A DNA stretch of 64,000 nucleotides from Bernardetiaceae bacterium (GCA_025056255.1 JANWVT010000001.1:248001-312000); one strand, 5' to 3'. Shown: positions 7,843 through 17,767, numbered from the stretch's first letter. Program-made: numbers and translations. The notes: a model not told the origin generated them from the letters alone.

Positions 7843-10800
7843 TCAGGAATCTGACGGCGTGCCGAAGCCACCGCCGCCGGGTGTGTGCAGGCAGAGCAAA
7901 TCGCCTGTTTGCAGGTCGGCGCGGTCTATGCCTTGCAGCACCACGAGTTCGCCCGTAGCACGTACAAGCCACTGTTGCCCCGTTTTGCCTGACTCTCCGC
8001 CTGCCATGCCGTAGGGTGCTTCTTTGCGATGCTGGGTAATGAGGCTCAGGGCAACAGGTGCCAGAAAGCGGATGTGTCGCTCAATACCGTTGCCGCCGCG
8101 CCACTTGCCCTTACCGCCCGAATCGGGGCGAACGGCAAATCGCTCAACGCGCACGGGATAGCGTTTTTCCATGATTTCCGCATCGGTAATGCGCGTATTG
8201 GTCATGTGGCAATGGACGGCATCCGCACCTTGGAAACCTTCCGTTGCGCCGCTGCCTCCGCCAATGGTTTCGTAGTAGCCGAACGATTCGTTCCCGAAAA
8301 TCAGGTTGTTCATTGTGCCTTGGCTGCACGCGGCAAGTTCCAAGGCTTTGAGCAGCGTATCGGTCAGCCGCTGACTGACTTCGGTATTGCCGCCCACCAC
8401 AGCAGGACAAAGCTCGGGGTTTTCCGAAAAGTCGGGATTAAGCAGCGTGCCTTGGGGCAAGTGCAGTTCTACGGATTGCATCAGCCCCTCGTTGAGTGGC
8501 ACGTGTTCGTGTGGCAATTTGGCGGCAATCAACAAACGCAGCACGTAAATTACCACGCTGTTCACAATGGCGGGCGTGGCATTGAGGTTGCCTGCATGTG
8601 TAGTTGCCGTGCCGCTGAAATCAATCGTTATTTTTTCATTACTGATTTGGATGCGGGCGCACAACGGGCTGCCGTCGTCCAGATATTCCGTAGCGACAAA
8701 CGACTGGGCAGGCAGTTGGCGCAAGCTGCGCATCAGGCAGTCGTGCGCATAGCGTTTCAATGCCTGCATGTAGTGCTTCACTTCCAAAGTTCCGTACAGG
8801 CGGCAAAGCTGTTGCAATCCGCTGATACCCGCTTGAATGGAAGCCAACGCTGCCTGCAAATCGGCGATATTTTCGTGCAGCGCACGGGTAGGATACGGCG
8901 CATCGGTAAAGAGTTGTGCAACCGCTTCCCATTGTGGCACGCCACCGCGCATCAGGTAGGCGGGTGCAATTACGACTCCTTCCTCTGCCAGCGAGCGAGC
9001 ATCGGGTGGCATAGAACCCGGACGCGAGCCGCCGATTTCGGCATGGTGTGCCCGATTTGCCACGTAGCCGACTAACTCGCCCTCAAAAAAAACGGGCGCA
9101 ATGAGCGTAACGTCGGGCAAATGCGAGCCGCCAAATGCAGGATGATTGGTAACAACCACATCGCCTTTTTGCATAGGCAAAACCTTGCGCACTTCGCGCA
9201 CGCATACGCCCAAACTGCCCAAATGCACGGGAACGTGCGGCGCATTGACCACCAATTCGCCGTCGGCATCCAGCAGCGCACAGGAAAAATCCAGACGTTC
9301 TTTTACGTTCACCGAAAAGGCTGTCCGTTGCAGCAATGCGCCCATTTCGTTGGCAACTGCCGTAAAGCGGTTGGAAAACAGTTCCAGCGCGGCGGCTTCG
9401 GGGGCTTGCCCTTGTTGAAGCGGCTGATTACCGGTGCAATACAGTGCCACGTCGCCGTTGGCAAGTACTTCCATTTGCCAATGTGGCGGTACGAAAACCG
9501 TGTGATAATCGCTCAACAAAATGGCTTTGCCTGTTGCCGTAGCTCCTGCGGGCAACTCATCGGGGCGAAAAACGGCGGCATCGCGGTAATACTCTTGTGC
9601 AGCAACTGGTTGTTTTTGTTCATTGGGCAGCGGCGGCAATAGCGAGCGACTTTGCGGAACGGCAGCCGTCAGCCACAAAGCGACTACTTCTATCTGCTCA
9701 TCACTTGTTTGTTCGGGAAAATAGCCGTAGCGTTTTGCGTATGCGGTACGGAACTTTCGTGCTGCCGAAAGTTGCGTTTCATCTTCGCGAAAATCAACGG
9801 AAACAGTGCTTTCTTGCCCTTTGAGTCGCAACTCGGCACTCATTTGCCGGATGATGATTTGAGTCGGGTCAAATTTTTGGGCAATCAAGGGCTGCATTGC
9901 CGCATTTTTGAGGTCGGTGAAAACTGCTTGCCAACGCTCAAAGAATTGGGGCAAGGGCTGCATAATTTGCTGTGCTTGTGTATGCGCTGTATCGGTTTGC
10001 CCGATGCCATAGGCGCAAAACAGTCCGGCATAGCGTGGAACAAGGATGCGGCGAATGCCCAGCAGGTCTGCCACTTCGCAAATGTGTTGCCCGCCTGCTC
10101 CACCAAAGGCAAGCAGCGCATAGTCGGCAGGGTTTTCGCCTTTGCGCGTAGTAATTAGGCGAATTGCTTCCGCCATTTTTTCATTGGCAAGTTGCAGCAG
10201 CGTAGCCAGCAATGTTTCGCGGGGGATGCTTTGCCCGGTTGCCGTTGCAATTTGCTCTTGTAACCGCAGCAACGCCTGCTCGGCAGCGGCTTGACTGATG
10301 GGAATGGAAAAATTTTGCGGCATCAGCCTACCTGCCAGCAAATTAACATCGGTGATGGTGAGCGGACCTCCGTTGCCGTAGCAAGCCGGACCGGGAAACG
10401 CCCCTGCACTGTGAGGTCCAACGGCAAGCCTGTGCCCATCAAAAAAGCAGACTGAGCCACCGCCTGCTGCTACGGTTTCAATGGCAACGGCGCGGCTCAT
10501 GAGCGACAACCCACCTACTTGCACTTCGTTTGACCAATCGGGTGCACCGTCCACGCGGGCAACGTCGGTGCTGGTGCCGCCCATGTCAAAGGTGATATGT
10601 TTGGCAAAGGGGCTGCCCTGCGTATGCTTCCATGCACCAATTACGCCACCTGCCGGTCCGCTCAACAGGCTGTCTTTGGGTTGAAAGTCCCGATAGTCGG
10701 TCAAGTTGCCGTTGCTGCTCATCAGCCGCAAATCGGCAACTTTCTCGCCGATAGGTTGCAGGTAAGACATCAGCACAGGAGCAAGCGCGGCATTGGCAAG

Positions 10801-11619
10801 GGCGGTTTGCGTGCGCCATTCGTATTTGATTAAGGGCAACAATGCTGCGCCTGAGGAAACGTAAGCAAATCCTGCTGCAATCAGGGCATTGAGCAGTAGC
10901 TGCTCGTGCCGCGGGTTTAGGTAGCTGTGCATCAGTGAAACCGCAACCGATTGTACCCCCACGTGCCGCAATTCATCCATGATTTTTCTGATATCGCTTT
11001 CGGCAAGCGGTTGAATGATGTTTCCTTCGGCATCTATTCGTTCTTCCACTTCTACAACCACGTGCGGCGGCAGCTTGGGCTTTTGGATATGCAAAGCAAA
11101 AATATCGGGGCGTTGCTGGCTGCCTATTCGCAACACATCGGCAAAGCCTTTGGTAACAATTAAGGCGGCTTGTGGTGTTTTGGCTTCTAATAGTGCATTG
11201 GTGCCTTTGGTCGTCCCCAGTCGCATGGCAAGGGGCGGCAGTGGTTGGTTCAAGGGCGTTTGCGTTAGCAAGCGTGCAGCCAGCAAAGGCGCTTCTTCGC
11301 GGGCTGTGAGTTCAAACAGCGTTCCGGCAACAACAGCAGGGGCATCATCAGGCAAAAATAGCAGCCCTTCGGCAAGGGAACTACCCACTACCCGATACTC
11401 GTTGCCTTCGGGCAACAGGCGCAGGGTGTAGCCCTCAAAAATATCTTGGCGAAAAGGAAACTGTACGTGCCACGTATTGCCTTGCGCTTGCCGGATGGTG
11501 CCGCGCAGTACGCCACTGCTCAATACTTTGCAAGTATGCCACTCGTTTTGTGGGGAAAGAGCGATGCAGTCGGTGAAAGTGCCGCCTGTATCTGCCCAGA
11601 TTTGCCATTGGTTGTTCAT
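7843..11619 (-). CDS. 5-oxoprolinase / hydantoinase A-B fusion protein
   Basis: A 1258-residue single-chain protein combining HyuA_N (about 5-185, starting WADTGGTFTDCIAL with the actin-like phosphate motif), the HyuA core (about 205-500, containing FDMGGTSTDVARVDG and LLAFGGAGGQHICEVAD) and HyuB (about 720-1250, starting ALELFSNRFTAVANEMG and ending HTPGGGGFGTP). This is the eukaryotic-type fused architecture of ATP-dependent 5-oxoprolinase, which opens 5-oxoproline to glutamate; bacterial hydantoinases are usually two subunits. Hydantoin activity cannot be excluded. Composition appears richer in G+C than the flanking kinase gene. It lies 36 nt after the histidine kinase stop. Confidence 0.85.
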   Translation of the reverse strand: MNNQWQIWADTGGTFTDCIALSPQNEWHTCKVLSSGVLRGTIRQAQGNTWHVQFPFRQDIFEGYTLRLLPEGNEYRVVGSSLAEGLLFLPDDAPAVVAGTLFELTAREEAPLLAARLLTQTPLNQPLPPLAMRLGTTKGTNALLEAKTPQAALIVTKGFADVLRIGSQQRPDIFALHIQKPKLPPHVVVEVEERIDAEGNIIQPLAESDIRKIMDELRHVGVQSVAVSLMHSYLNPRHEQLLLNALIAAGFAYVSSGAALLPLIKYEWRTQTALANAALAPVLMSYLQPIGEKVADLRLMSSNGNLTDYRDFQPKDSLLSGPAGGVIGAWKHTQGSPFAKHITFDMGGTSTDVARVDGAPDWSNEVQVGGLSLMSRAVAIETVAAGGGSVCFFDGHRLAVGPHSAGAFPGPACYGNGGPLTITDVNLLAGRLMPQNFSIPISQAAAEQALLRLQEQIATATGQSIPRETLLATLLQLANEKMAEAIRLITTRKGENPADYALLAFGGAGGQHICEVADLLGIRRILVPRYAGLFCAYGIGQTDTAHTQAQQIMQPLPQFFERWQAVFTDLKNAAMQPLIAQKFDPTQIIIRQMSAELRLKGQESTVSVDFREDETQLSAARKFRTAYAKRYGYFPEQTSDEQIEVVALWLTAAVPQSRSLLPPLPNEQKQPVAAQEYYRDAAVFRPDELPAGATATGKAILLSDYHTVFVPPHWQMEVLANGDVALYCTGNQPLQQGQAPEAAALELFSNRFTAVANEMGALLQRTAFSVNVKERLDFSCALLDADGELVVNAPHVPVHLGSLGVCVREVRKVLPMQKGDVVVTNHPAFGGSHLPDVTLIAPVFFEGELVGYVANRAHHAEIGGSRPGSMPPDARSLAEEGVVIAPAYLMRGGVPQWEAVAQLFTDAPYPTRALHENIADLQAALASIQAGISGLQQLCRLYGTLEVKHYMQALKRYAHDCLMRSLRQLPAQSFVATEYLDDGSPLCARIQISNEKITIDFSGTATTHAGNLNATPAIVNSVVIYVLRLLIAAKLPHEHVPLNEGLMQSVELHLPQGTLLNPDFSENPELCPAVVGGNTEVSQRLTDTLLKALELAACSQGTMNNLIFGNESFGYYETIGGGSGATEGFQGADAVHCHMTNTRITDAEIMEKRYPVRVERFAVRPDSGGKGKWRGGNGIERHIRFLAPVALSLITQHRKEAPYGMAGGESGKTGQQWLVRATGELVVLQGIDRADLQTGDLLCLHTPGGGGFGTPSDS

Positions 11620-11655
11620 GCTGCCAAGTTACAAATGTGCAGCTTAGCAGCCAAC

Positions 11656-13326
11656 CTATGCCTTAGGCAACAAGAGCGTAAAAGTAGCCCCTTGGTTGGG
11701 TGGGCTTTCGCAAATCAAATCGCCAGACATGGCAAGGGCGTAGCGTTTGGCAATGTATAAACCCAAACCTGACGAAGGTTCGCCGCCGGTAGGTCTTGCG
11801 CTGAGTTGTTGAAACTGCCCGAATAGACGTGGCATTTCTTCGGGTTTGATGCCGGGTCCTTCATCTTGTACTTGTATAGCCAGCATGTTGTATTGGGTAG
11901 CAACTTTCAAATAAACGTTCTTCCCGTGAGGTGAAAATTTTAAAGCATTGGAAATCAGATTCTCTAAAATGTTCCGAGTAAAGTTTCGGTCGCCAATAGC
12001 TACATATGCACCATTATTGGGAACAAGCAAGTGAATGTTGATAAGTTTTCGCAGCGCTTCGGGGGCAAATCTCTCGGCAAGTGTATGCAGCATTTCTCCA
12101 ACGTTCAACTCACTTTTATTGACTACCAGCTCAGTTTGATGAAGTTGTTGCCAATTAAGCAATTGCGCGACTGTATCCAGCGCATCTTTTGCCACTTGTT
12201 CTATCATGCCAATCACTTCCCTATTGGAACGCTCATCATGGAGTGCAATTTGTGCTAAGGAGCTAATATTGCCGAGTGGGGTGCGCAAATCGTGCGTGAT
12301 GATTCGAATCAGGTTTGTTTTTTCATTATTAAGCGCGGCAAGTTCACGATTCCGCGCGGCTAACTCTTCGTTCTGATGGCTTATTTCTTCATTTTTTTGT
12401 GTCAATCGCAAATTGGCAGCACGTCTTTTGGCACTTTGTCTGATAAAGACAATTAAGAAAGCAAGTGTCAGCAACAACACAACGCTTGATGCCAACAAGT
12501 ACGTGTTGCGCTCCGCAAGTTGAGCGGCTTGCAGCAGGTTTTCGTTTTTAATTTGTTTATTGATATAATTAGCGTTAAGTGCTTCTAAAGTTTTAGTTTT
12601 TTCGGCACTCATGATGCTGTCTTTGAGTTGGTAATATTTTTTCAGCCATACAATTTCCGACTGAATATTGCCTATGGCAGAGTCTATGCGATAAAGCAGC
12701 CTGTAAGCAGCAAGGGTGGTTGTCTTCCGGTTAGATTGCCAGCCTTCTTCCAACAAGTTCATGGCAAAATGGCGTGATTGTTCTATTTGTCCTGTTTGAA
12801 GATAACATTCCGCTAAAACCGTTTGAATGCGCGGCAGAATAAATCGATAGTTTTCATTGCGGCTTTTAATTTCCCATGCTTGCAGCCCTTTTTCTATTGC
12901 TTGCTCGTACTGCTGCTGCCGAAAAAGCAAATTTGCCATTTCATCTAAGGGATAAATAGCGCGAGCAGAATCACCTGCTTTTTGGTAAAATTCAATGGAT
13001 TGTTGAAAAGCTTGTAATGCTTCCTTGGTTTGATTTTGTATGCCTAAAATAATCCCCAATTGGTTAGTTAAATTAGCTTCCTCAATCTTCATGTTTGCTA
13101 ACCTGCTCAATCGAAGTGCTTCTTGTAGGTATTTATGAGCCTCTGTATAGCGCTTGGCGGAGAGCAAGAAATGGTTTCTGCTGTATGCCATGCCAACCAA
13201 CTGGGCAGTATCGCGCAGGTGAGTAGCTACTCGAAAGGCGCGTGCATATAAATTGTCCACTGAACGGGCAGAGGTATCTCCCAACTGTCGGTTAAGGTTA
13301 GCAATGTTGATGAGCAAAGCAGCCAT
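11656..13326 (-). CDS. TPR-histidine kinase, C-terminal part of a frameshifted gene
   Basis: This 556-residue frame starts in the middle of a TPR array (about 1-230), then has one transmembrane helix (about 275-295), a coiled coil with repeated NEE/NRE heptads (about 300-335), a HisKA domain with phospho-acceptor His345 in IITHDLRTPLGN, and a HATPase domain with N box NILENLISNALKFSPHG, G1 DEGPGIKP and G2 GLGLYIAKRYA. It reads on directly from the frame at 13227-14000 if one C is added to the G6/C6 run at 13333-13338. The combined protein is a membrane sensor kinase with an extracytoplasmic TPR domain. No response regulator is adjacent. Confidence 0.85.
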   Translation of the reverse strand: MAALLINIANLNRQLGDTSARSVDNLYARAFRVATHLRDTAQLVGMAYSRNHFLLSAKRYTEAHKYLQEALRLSRLANMKIEEANLTNQLGIILGIQNQTKEALQAFQQSIEFYQKAGDSARAIYPLDEMANLLFRQQQYEQAIEKGLQAWEIKSRNENYRFILPRIQTVLAECYLQTGQIEQSRHFAMNLLEEGWQSNRKTTTLAAYRLLYRIDSAIGNIQSEIVWLKKYYQLKDSIMSAEKTKTLEALNANYINKQIKNENLLQAAQLAERNTYLLASSVVLLLTLAFLIVFIRQSAKRRAANLRLTQKNEEISHQNEELAARNRELAALNNEKTNLIRIITHDLRTPLGNISSLAQIALHDERSNREVIGMIEQVAKDALDTVAQLLNWQQLHQTELVVNKSELNVGEMLHTLAERFAPEALRKLINIHLLVPNNGAYVAIGDRNFTRNILENLISNALKFSPHGKNVYLKVATQYNMLAIQVQDEGPGIKPEEMPRLFGQFQQLSARPTGGEPSSGLGLYIAKRYALAMSGDLICESPPNQGATFTLLLPKA

Positions 13327-14000
13327 TGCTCTGGGGGGTCTTTAAGTTTTTCAAAGGCATCGAGTGCTTGCAAATAGCTCTTCAGTGCGTTTTCGGCATC
13401 GTCCATATTGCGGTAGCACAAGCCAATGTTGTTGAGTGTGCGCGCAAGCCCGTAGTTATCGTTGAGTTGCTCATATATTTTCTTGGCAGTATCTAAGTGA
13501 AGAAAACTTTGCTTGAGCAGTTGCCTTCTCAGATAATTTAACCCAAGCTCGCGATGTGCTTCTGCCATTTGCGCGCTGTTGGGGGAGATTTTACGCAAGG
13601 TTTGGATAGCAGACGTAAGGAGTTGGTGAGCCTCAACAAAGCTCGATTGTTGGCTGCGTACGCTCCCTGCTTCGGTAAGCGCCCATGTGGTTTCTTTCAG
13701 CAAATTCTGTCGACGGAATAACTGTTCGGCACCATTTAACAACAAGAATGCAGAATCAAAATTTCCCTTTTGCTTGTATGTAATGCCCAAAGCTAAATGT
13801 ACCCATGCTCGGTGCTCTATATTATTTTGGTGTTGCGAAAGATGCCAACTTTTTAAAGCAAGTTGATATGCTTGCAATAAATCTTTTTCATAAAGAAGAA
13901 GCGCTTTATTTGCCAGCATTTTAGGAGAGTCATTGGCACTGGCAGTAAATAGTGGTAAGAAAATAGTTAAAAAAAGACAGTAAAGTTTAGTGATACACAA
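13227..14000 (-). CDS. TPR-histidine kinase, N-terminal part of a frameshifted gene
   Basis: The protein begins with a signal peptide (LYCLFLTIFLPLFTASA) and continues as several tetratricopeptide repeats (for example YGLARTLNNIGLCYRNMDDAENALKS, shown here in part: LNNIGLCYRNMDDAENALK). After residue 225 (DPPEQW) the frame loses TPR character and stops. One extra C in the C6 run at 13333-13338 would join it to the kinase frame as KDPPRAMAALLINIANLN. The start is a TTG at 14000, because a stop codon lies just upstream in frame and the next ATG would remove the signal peptide. Confidence 0.7.
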   Translation of the reverse strand: MCITKLYCLFLTIFLPLFTASANDSPKMLANKALLLYEKDLLQAYQLALKSWHLSQHQNNIEHRAWVHLALGITYKQKGNFDSAFLLLNGAEQLFRRQNLLKETTWALTEAGSVRSQQSSFVEAHQLLTSAIQTLRKISPNSAQMAEAHRELGLNYLRRQLLKQSFLHLDTAKKIYEQLNDNYGLARTLNNIGLCYRNMDDAENALKSYLQALDAFEKLKDPPEQWLLCSSTLLTLTDSWEIPLPVQWTIYMHAPFE

Positions 14001-14066
14001 CTTTTTTAATTAGTAATTAATCAAGTAATTTATAAAAAAATTTGTGTGAACCTATGTTAGTGCTTG

Positions 14067-14759
14067 TTAAATTTTAAATGAATACTCAGCTAACATACCG
14101 TCGCGAATGATTAAACGCTTACTAATAAAAAAATGTTGCTGTACTAACGGGTCATGTGAGGCAATGATAATAGTCTTGCCGTTTTTTTGAAAGTTGGCAA
14201 ATAAATCAAGAATGGTTTTGGCATTGTGGCTATCCAAATGTGCAGTAGGCTCATCGGCAAACAGGATAGCTGGCTGTGCTACAATAGCCCTTGCAATAGC
14301 TACGCGCTGCTGTTCGCCACCTGAAAGTTTTTCTACGGGAATGTCTAACTTATGTGCAATCCCTGTTTGTTCCGCTGCTTGTTCTACGGCTGCTTTCAAA
14401 CGGCTGTGTGATAAACCTTGTGGTACAAGCGGTATGGCAATATTGGCACGCACGTTCAGTCCTCGGATGAGATGGAACTGCTGAAAAATCATCCCAATAT
14501 GTTGGCGGCGAAAGCGCGTCAGGAATTTTTCAGACCAGCGGGATACTTGCTCACCCATGCAGAAGTAAGCCCCTTCGGTAGGTTTAGCAAGGCAGGCAAG
14601 AATAGAAAGCAATGTGCTTTTACCTGAGCCCGAAGGTCCTGATAAAAGCACACATTCTCCTGCTTCAATGGTTAAGGAAATATTGGTGAGGGCAGTAAAC
14701 TCATTGCTTGCACCAATATTAAAAACTTTGCTTATACCGATGGTTTGGATAATCGGCAT
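14067..14759 (-). CDS. ABC transporter ATP-binding protein, LolD/MacB type
   Basis: A 230-residue ATPase with Walker A GPSGSGKST at 41-49, Q-loop FQQFHLIRGL, signature LSGGEQQRVAIARA, Walker B ILFADEPTAHLD and H-loop SHD. The pattern is that of the LolD/MacB/FtsE group, which drives lipoprotein release or macrolide and peptide export through a separate permease. No permease is next to it, so the partner must be encoded elsewhere. It starts 8 nt after the stop of the coiled-coil protein upstream, indicating a shared transcript. Confidence 0.85.
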   Translation of the reverse strand: MPIIQTIGISKVFNIGASNEFTALTNISLTIEAGECVLLSGPSGSGKSTLLSILACLAKPTEGAYFCMGEQVSRWSEKFLTRFRRQHIGMIFQQFHLIRGLNVRANIAIPLVPQGLSHSRLKAAVEQAAEQTGIAHKLDIPVEKLSGGEQQRVAIARAIVAQPAILFADEPTAHLDSHNAKTILDLFANFQKNGKTIIIASHDPLVQQHFFISKRLIIRDGMLAEYSFKI

Positions 14760-14767
14760 TCGTTTTT

Positions 14768-15430
14768 TTATTGCTTGTTGGCGTTTTGAATTTTTTCAAT
14801 GTCTTTGGCTTCCAGTACGTCTTTGATGTTCATGCGTTGGTTGTCTTTATAGGCTACAATCCAAGCATCTTTTACGCCCATTTTGCGAAGGTACTTTTTG
14901 AAGTTGTCGGCTTCCCAGTAGTCGCGGAAGTGTCCCAAAGTATACTTGTAGGCTCCGTCGGCATCTTGTTCTACGGAAAAGTTCTTGTTATTGTCCTTGA
15001 ACATGCTTGCATCAATTTTGCTGTAAACGCCTACCTGTACGCGAAACCACACCCCTTTGGTGTATTCAGAATAAGACCCTTCCACTTCATTCTCATCGCG
15101 ACTGACGTTACTGCTGCCGCCTTTGTTAGCAATAGCTTGTTGAAGAGTAGCTATCTCTTGGCGCAAGGATTCTATTTCGGCATCCTTGTCAGCAATAATT
15201 TTGCCCATATTAACTAACTGGCGCTTCATGCCTTCGTTTTCACCAACCAGTTCAGCCTTGCTGTTTACCAAGTCGCGGTATGCTAAGGGGTCTAATTCAT
15301 TTTTTTTCTTTTTCCACTTTTTAATTTCTTCTTTATTTTTCTTATCATCGTTTTTTTTCTGCGCTACAGCGGGAGTTGCTGCTGCGTATCCTAAAAAAGC
15401 GAACAGAAAAAAGACGTACAGTGATTTCAT
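14768..15430 (-). CDS. Periplasmic coiled-coil protein with SPOR-like C-terminal domain
   Basis: A 220-residue protein with a signal peptide (MKSLYVFFLFAFLGYAAATPAVAQ), a very lysine-rich charged segment (about 25-45), a coiled coil (about 55-100, NMGKIIADKDAEIESLRQEI), and a C-terminal domain (about 125-205) with VQVGVYSKIDASMFK and YTLGHFRDYWEADNFKKYL. The last part resembles SPOR-like peptidoglycan-binding repeats, which would place it in the periplasm near septal or stripped peptidoglycan. The exact family is not certain. It is followed closely by the ABC ATPase. Confidence 0.6.
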   Translation of the reverse strand: MKSLYVFFLFAFLGYAAATPAVAQKKNDDKKNKEEIKKWKKKKNELDPLAYRDLVNSKAELVGENEGMKRQLVNMGKIIADKDAEIESLRQEIATLQQAIANKGGSSNVSRDENEVEGSYSEYTKGVWFRVQVGVYSKIDASMFKDNNKNFSVEQDADGAYKYTLGHFRDYWEADNFKKYLRKMGVKDAWIVAYKDNQRMNIKDVLEAKDIEKIQNANKQ

Positions 15431-15506
15431 AATTTTTCGCTTTGGGTTTTGTGAATCAATACTTTAACGTTAAATGAGTAGCATATATTAAGCCAAAATC
15501 AAAATT

Positions 15507-16904
15507 TTACTTCAAGTTTCCTACCATGTTTGCTGGCACTACCCATTGGTCATACTGCTGGTTGGTAAGTAAGCCCAATGCTAAGGCAGCCTCGCGCAAA
15601 GAAATGCCCTCTTTATGTGCCTTTTTGGCAATTTTTGCTGCATTGTCATAACCGATGTGCGGATTGAGGGCAGTTACCAACATGAGCGAGTTTTCTAAAT
15701 GGCGGGCAATAACAGGGTGGTTGGGTTCGATGCCGTCGGCACATTTTTCAGCAAACGATACACATGCATCACCTAGTAAACGAGCAGACTGCAATACGTT
15801 GGCTGCTATTAATGGCTTGAAAACGTTGAGTTCAAAATGCCCCATAGAGCCGCCCACGCTAACAGCTACGTCGTTGCCCATCACTTGGGCACAAACCATG
15901 GTGAGGGCTTCGGGCTGTGTAGGATTTACTTTGCCGGGCATGATAGAAGAACCGGGTTCATTGTCGGGAATGATGATTTCACCGATGCCGCAGCGAGGAC
16001 CCGAGGCAAGCATGCGAATATCATTTGCCACTTTCATTAATGCTACTGCTGTGCGTTTCAGTGCGCCGCTTAGCTCTACCATGGCATCATGCGCTGCCAA
16101 TGCTTCAAACTTATTAGGTGCTGTTACGAATGGATAGCCAGTCAATTCAGCAATTTTTTGAGCTACTAACACATCGTAGCCTTGTGGAGCATTGAGCCCA
16201 GTTCCTACGGCAGTGCCACCAAGCGCCAGTTCGCGAACCGCTTCCAGTGCGTTCTTAATGGCACGGATACTCATGTCTATTTGTTGCACATATCCGCTGA
16301 ATTCTTGTCCTAATGTGAGCGGCGTAGCATCCATAAAATGAGTGCGCCCCGTTTTGACAATAGACATAAATGCCTGCGATTTGCTTGATAGACTGTCGCG
16401 AAGGCGTTGTAAACCGGGCAGCGTAACTTCTGCTACCAGCTTGTAGGCAGCAATGTGCATAGCCGTAGGGAAAGTATCGTTAGATGACTGCGATTTGTTC
16501 ACATCATCATTAGGATGTAGTATTTTCTTCTCATCAGTAAGTTTGCCGCCTTTAATGACATGTGCACGATAGGCAATCACTTCGTTTACATTCATGTTGC
16601 TTTGTGTACCTGAGCCTGTTTGCCAAATCACTAACGGGAATTGGTCGTCTAACTTTCCTGCCAATATCTCGTCGCAAACTTGACCTATTAGCTCGCATTT
16701 TTCTTTTGAAAGCACGCCTAATTCATAGTTGGCTAATGCAGCAGCTTTTTTCAAATAAGCAAAAGCGTAAATAATTTCTCTGGGCATGGTGCCTTCCGGT
16801 CCAATGCGGAAATTATTGCGCGAGCGCTCAGTTTGCGCACCCCAGTATTTATCGGCAGGTACTTGTACCTCGCCCATCGTGTCGCGTTCGATGCGGTAAT
16901 TCAT
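15507..16904 (-). CDS. fumC: Class II fumarate hydratase
   Basis: A 465-residue protein starting [24 protein letters not shown] when split into its parts ([28 protein letters not shown]). The signature [11 protein letters not shown], the region [13 protein letters not shown] and the catalytic [12 protein letters not shown] and [12 protein letters not shown] motifs are all present, so it should interconvert fumarate and malate in the TCA cycle. The ATG at 16904 is chosen over 17009 because a TANNTTTG -7 box lies at 16932-16939, so the longer form would begin upstream of the transcript, and because family members start here. Length is normal for FumC. Confidence 0.95.
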   Translation of the reverse strand: MNYRIERDTMGEVQVPADKYWGAQTERSRNNFRIGPEGTMPREIIYAFAYLKKAAALANYELGVLSKEKCELIGQVCDEILAGKLDDQFPLVIWQTGSGTQSNMNVNEVIAYRAHVIKGGKLTDEKKILHPNDDVNKSQSSNDTFPTAMHIAAYKLVAEVTLPGLQRLRDSLSSKSQAFMSIVKTGRTHFMDATPLTLGQEFSGYVQQIDMSIRAIKNALEAVRELALGGTAVGTGLNAPQGYDVLVAQKIAELTGYPFVTAPNKFEALAAHDAMVELSGALKRTAVALMKVANDIRMLASGPRCGIGEIIIPDNEPGSSIMPGKVNPTQPEALTMVCAQVMGNDVAVSVGGSMGHFELNVFKPLIAANVLQSARLLGDACVSFAEKCADGIEPNHPVIARHLENSLMLVTALNPHIGYDNAAKIAKKAHKEGISLREAALALGLLTNQQYDQWVVPANMVGNLK

Positions 16905-16931
16905 TTGCAAAACGGGTTTAATTCGTTCCGA

Positions 16932-16939
16932 CAAATTTA
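16932..16939 (-). promoter_or_regulatory. -7 promoter box for fumC
   Basis: On the minus strand the sequence is TAAATTTG, a perfect TANNTTTG box, 27 nt before the fumC ATG. A clear TTTG at -33 is lacking. Confidence 0.5.
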
Positions 16940-16993
16940 TGGAAGAATTTGAGATAAATGCAGAGCAGCACATTCTAAATAGCTTCCACAACA

Positions 16994-17024
16994 AACAACC
17001 TCCGACCAACAGCCGGAGGTTGTT
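16994..17024 (-). terminator. Terminator of the hmuR-hmuY operon
   Basis: A perfect 11-bp stem, AACAACCTCCG and CGGAGGTTGTT, with a 9-nt loop, 57 nt beyond the hmuY stop. On the minus strand it is followed by TTGTTGTGG, a weak U-tract. Confidence 0.6.
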
Positions 17025-17080
17025 TCACTTTTACACAAGACTATTACGATGTCTCAGCATTAGATATAGAAAATGAAGCC

Positions 17081-17707
17081 TTAGAACTTGCGGCTGCCGT
17101 CGGGCTGAAAGCTGAACCGAAAGGTATAATGACGCGATTCCGAAGTGGAAGTTGGCGCAGCAGGTGCACCTTTGTAATAGCTCAGGATTTCCACTTTGGC
17201 AAATTTGCCATCGCCTGTACGCAGCACAATCACACGCCCGGGAATAGGCGTAATCAAGTGGGTTTGTGAGTTGTAATTGTACCAGCCCTGACCCGAAGCG
17301 TTGGGAATGGCAAGGTCGGAAGGACTTTGGTCGGTGCGGAATGTTGCTGTTGCCGGAATTTCTTTCAACTCGTCAAAAAGTCCGGTGAAAATAAACGCGC
17401 CACCCTGTCCGCTGCGAATCGCACCACCATTGACAATCAGGGTTGTGCCTCTCAGACCAATATCCCACTTGTTAGTTGCACTGTCCGAATTGGCAACAAT
17501 GCGGTTTTCGCGCAAGCTGTACAACGTAAAGCGATTGGTGCCGCCCAAAGGTCTGCCGGTGGCAGGGTCTATGCGTACAGGGTCGGCAGGCAGGTCGCGG
17601 ACGGTTTCCGTTACAACAGGCTGAACGGGGGTTACGTTGTCTTCTTTGCAAGAAGTGAGTGCCAGCGCCAACATAGCGCTGCTTAGCAGCATAGCAAAAT
17701 TTTTCAT
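17081..17707 (-). CDS. hmuY: HmuY family haem-binding lipoprotein
   Basis: A 208-residue lipoprotein with signal peptide and lipobox LALTSC (Cys at 20). The core follows the HmuY pattern: FTLYSLRENRIVANSDSATN, KWDIGLRGTTLIVNGG, QGWYNYNSQTHLITPIPGR and VEILSYYKGAP. In Porphyromonas gingivalis HmuY captures haem at the surface and hands it to the HmuR receptor. The gene is the last of the minus-strand operon receptor-DUF6686-hmuY and is followed by a hairpin terminator. Whether the haem-ligating histidines are conserved is not clear; homologues use different ligands. Confidence 0.85.
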   Translation of the reverse strand: MKNFAMLLSSAMLALALTSCKEDNVTPVQPVVTETVRDLPADPVRIDPATGRPLGGTNRFTLYSLRENRIVANSDSATNKWDIGLRGTTLIVNGGAIRSGQGGAFIFTGLFDELKEIPATATFRTDQSPSDLAIPNASGQGWYNYNSQTHLITPIPGRVIVLRTGDGKFAKVEILSYYKGAPAAPTSTSESRHYTFRFSFQPDGSRKF

Positions 17708-17767
17708 AGTGAACTACAAGAATTTGGGTAAGAAAAATGTTAAAGTGTGTCGGTTGGTTTTGGTGTT

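Noticed and set aside
8029-9075. 348-codon plus-strand ORF opposite the oxoprolinase gene
   Set aside because: It is the antisense reading of a strongly conserved coding region and has a composition rich in His, Cys and Arg typical of shadow frames.
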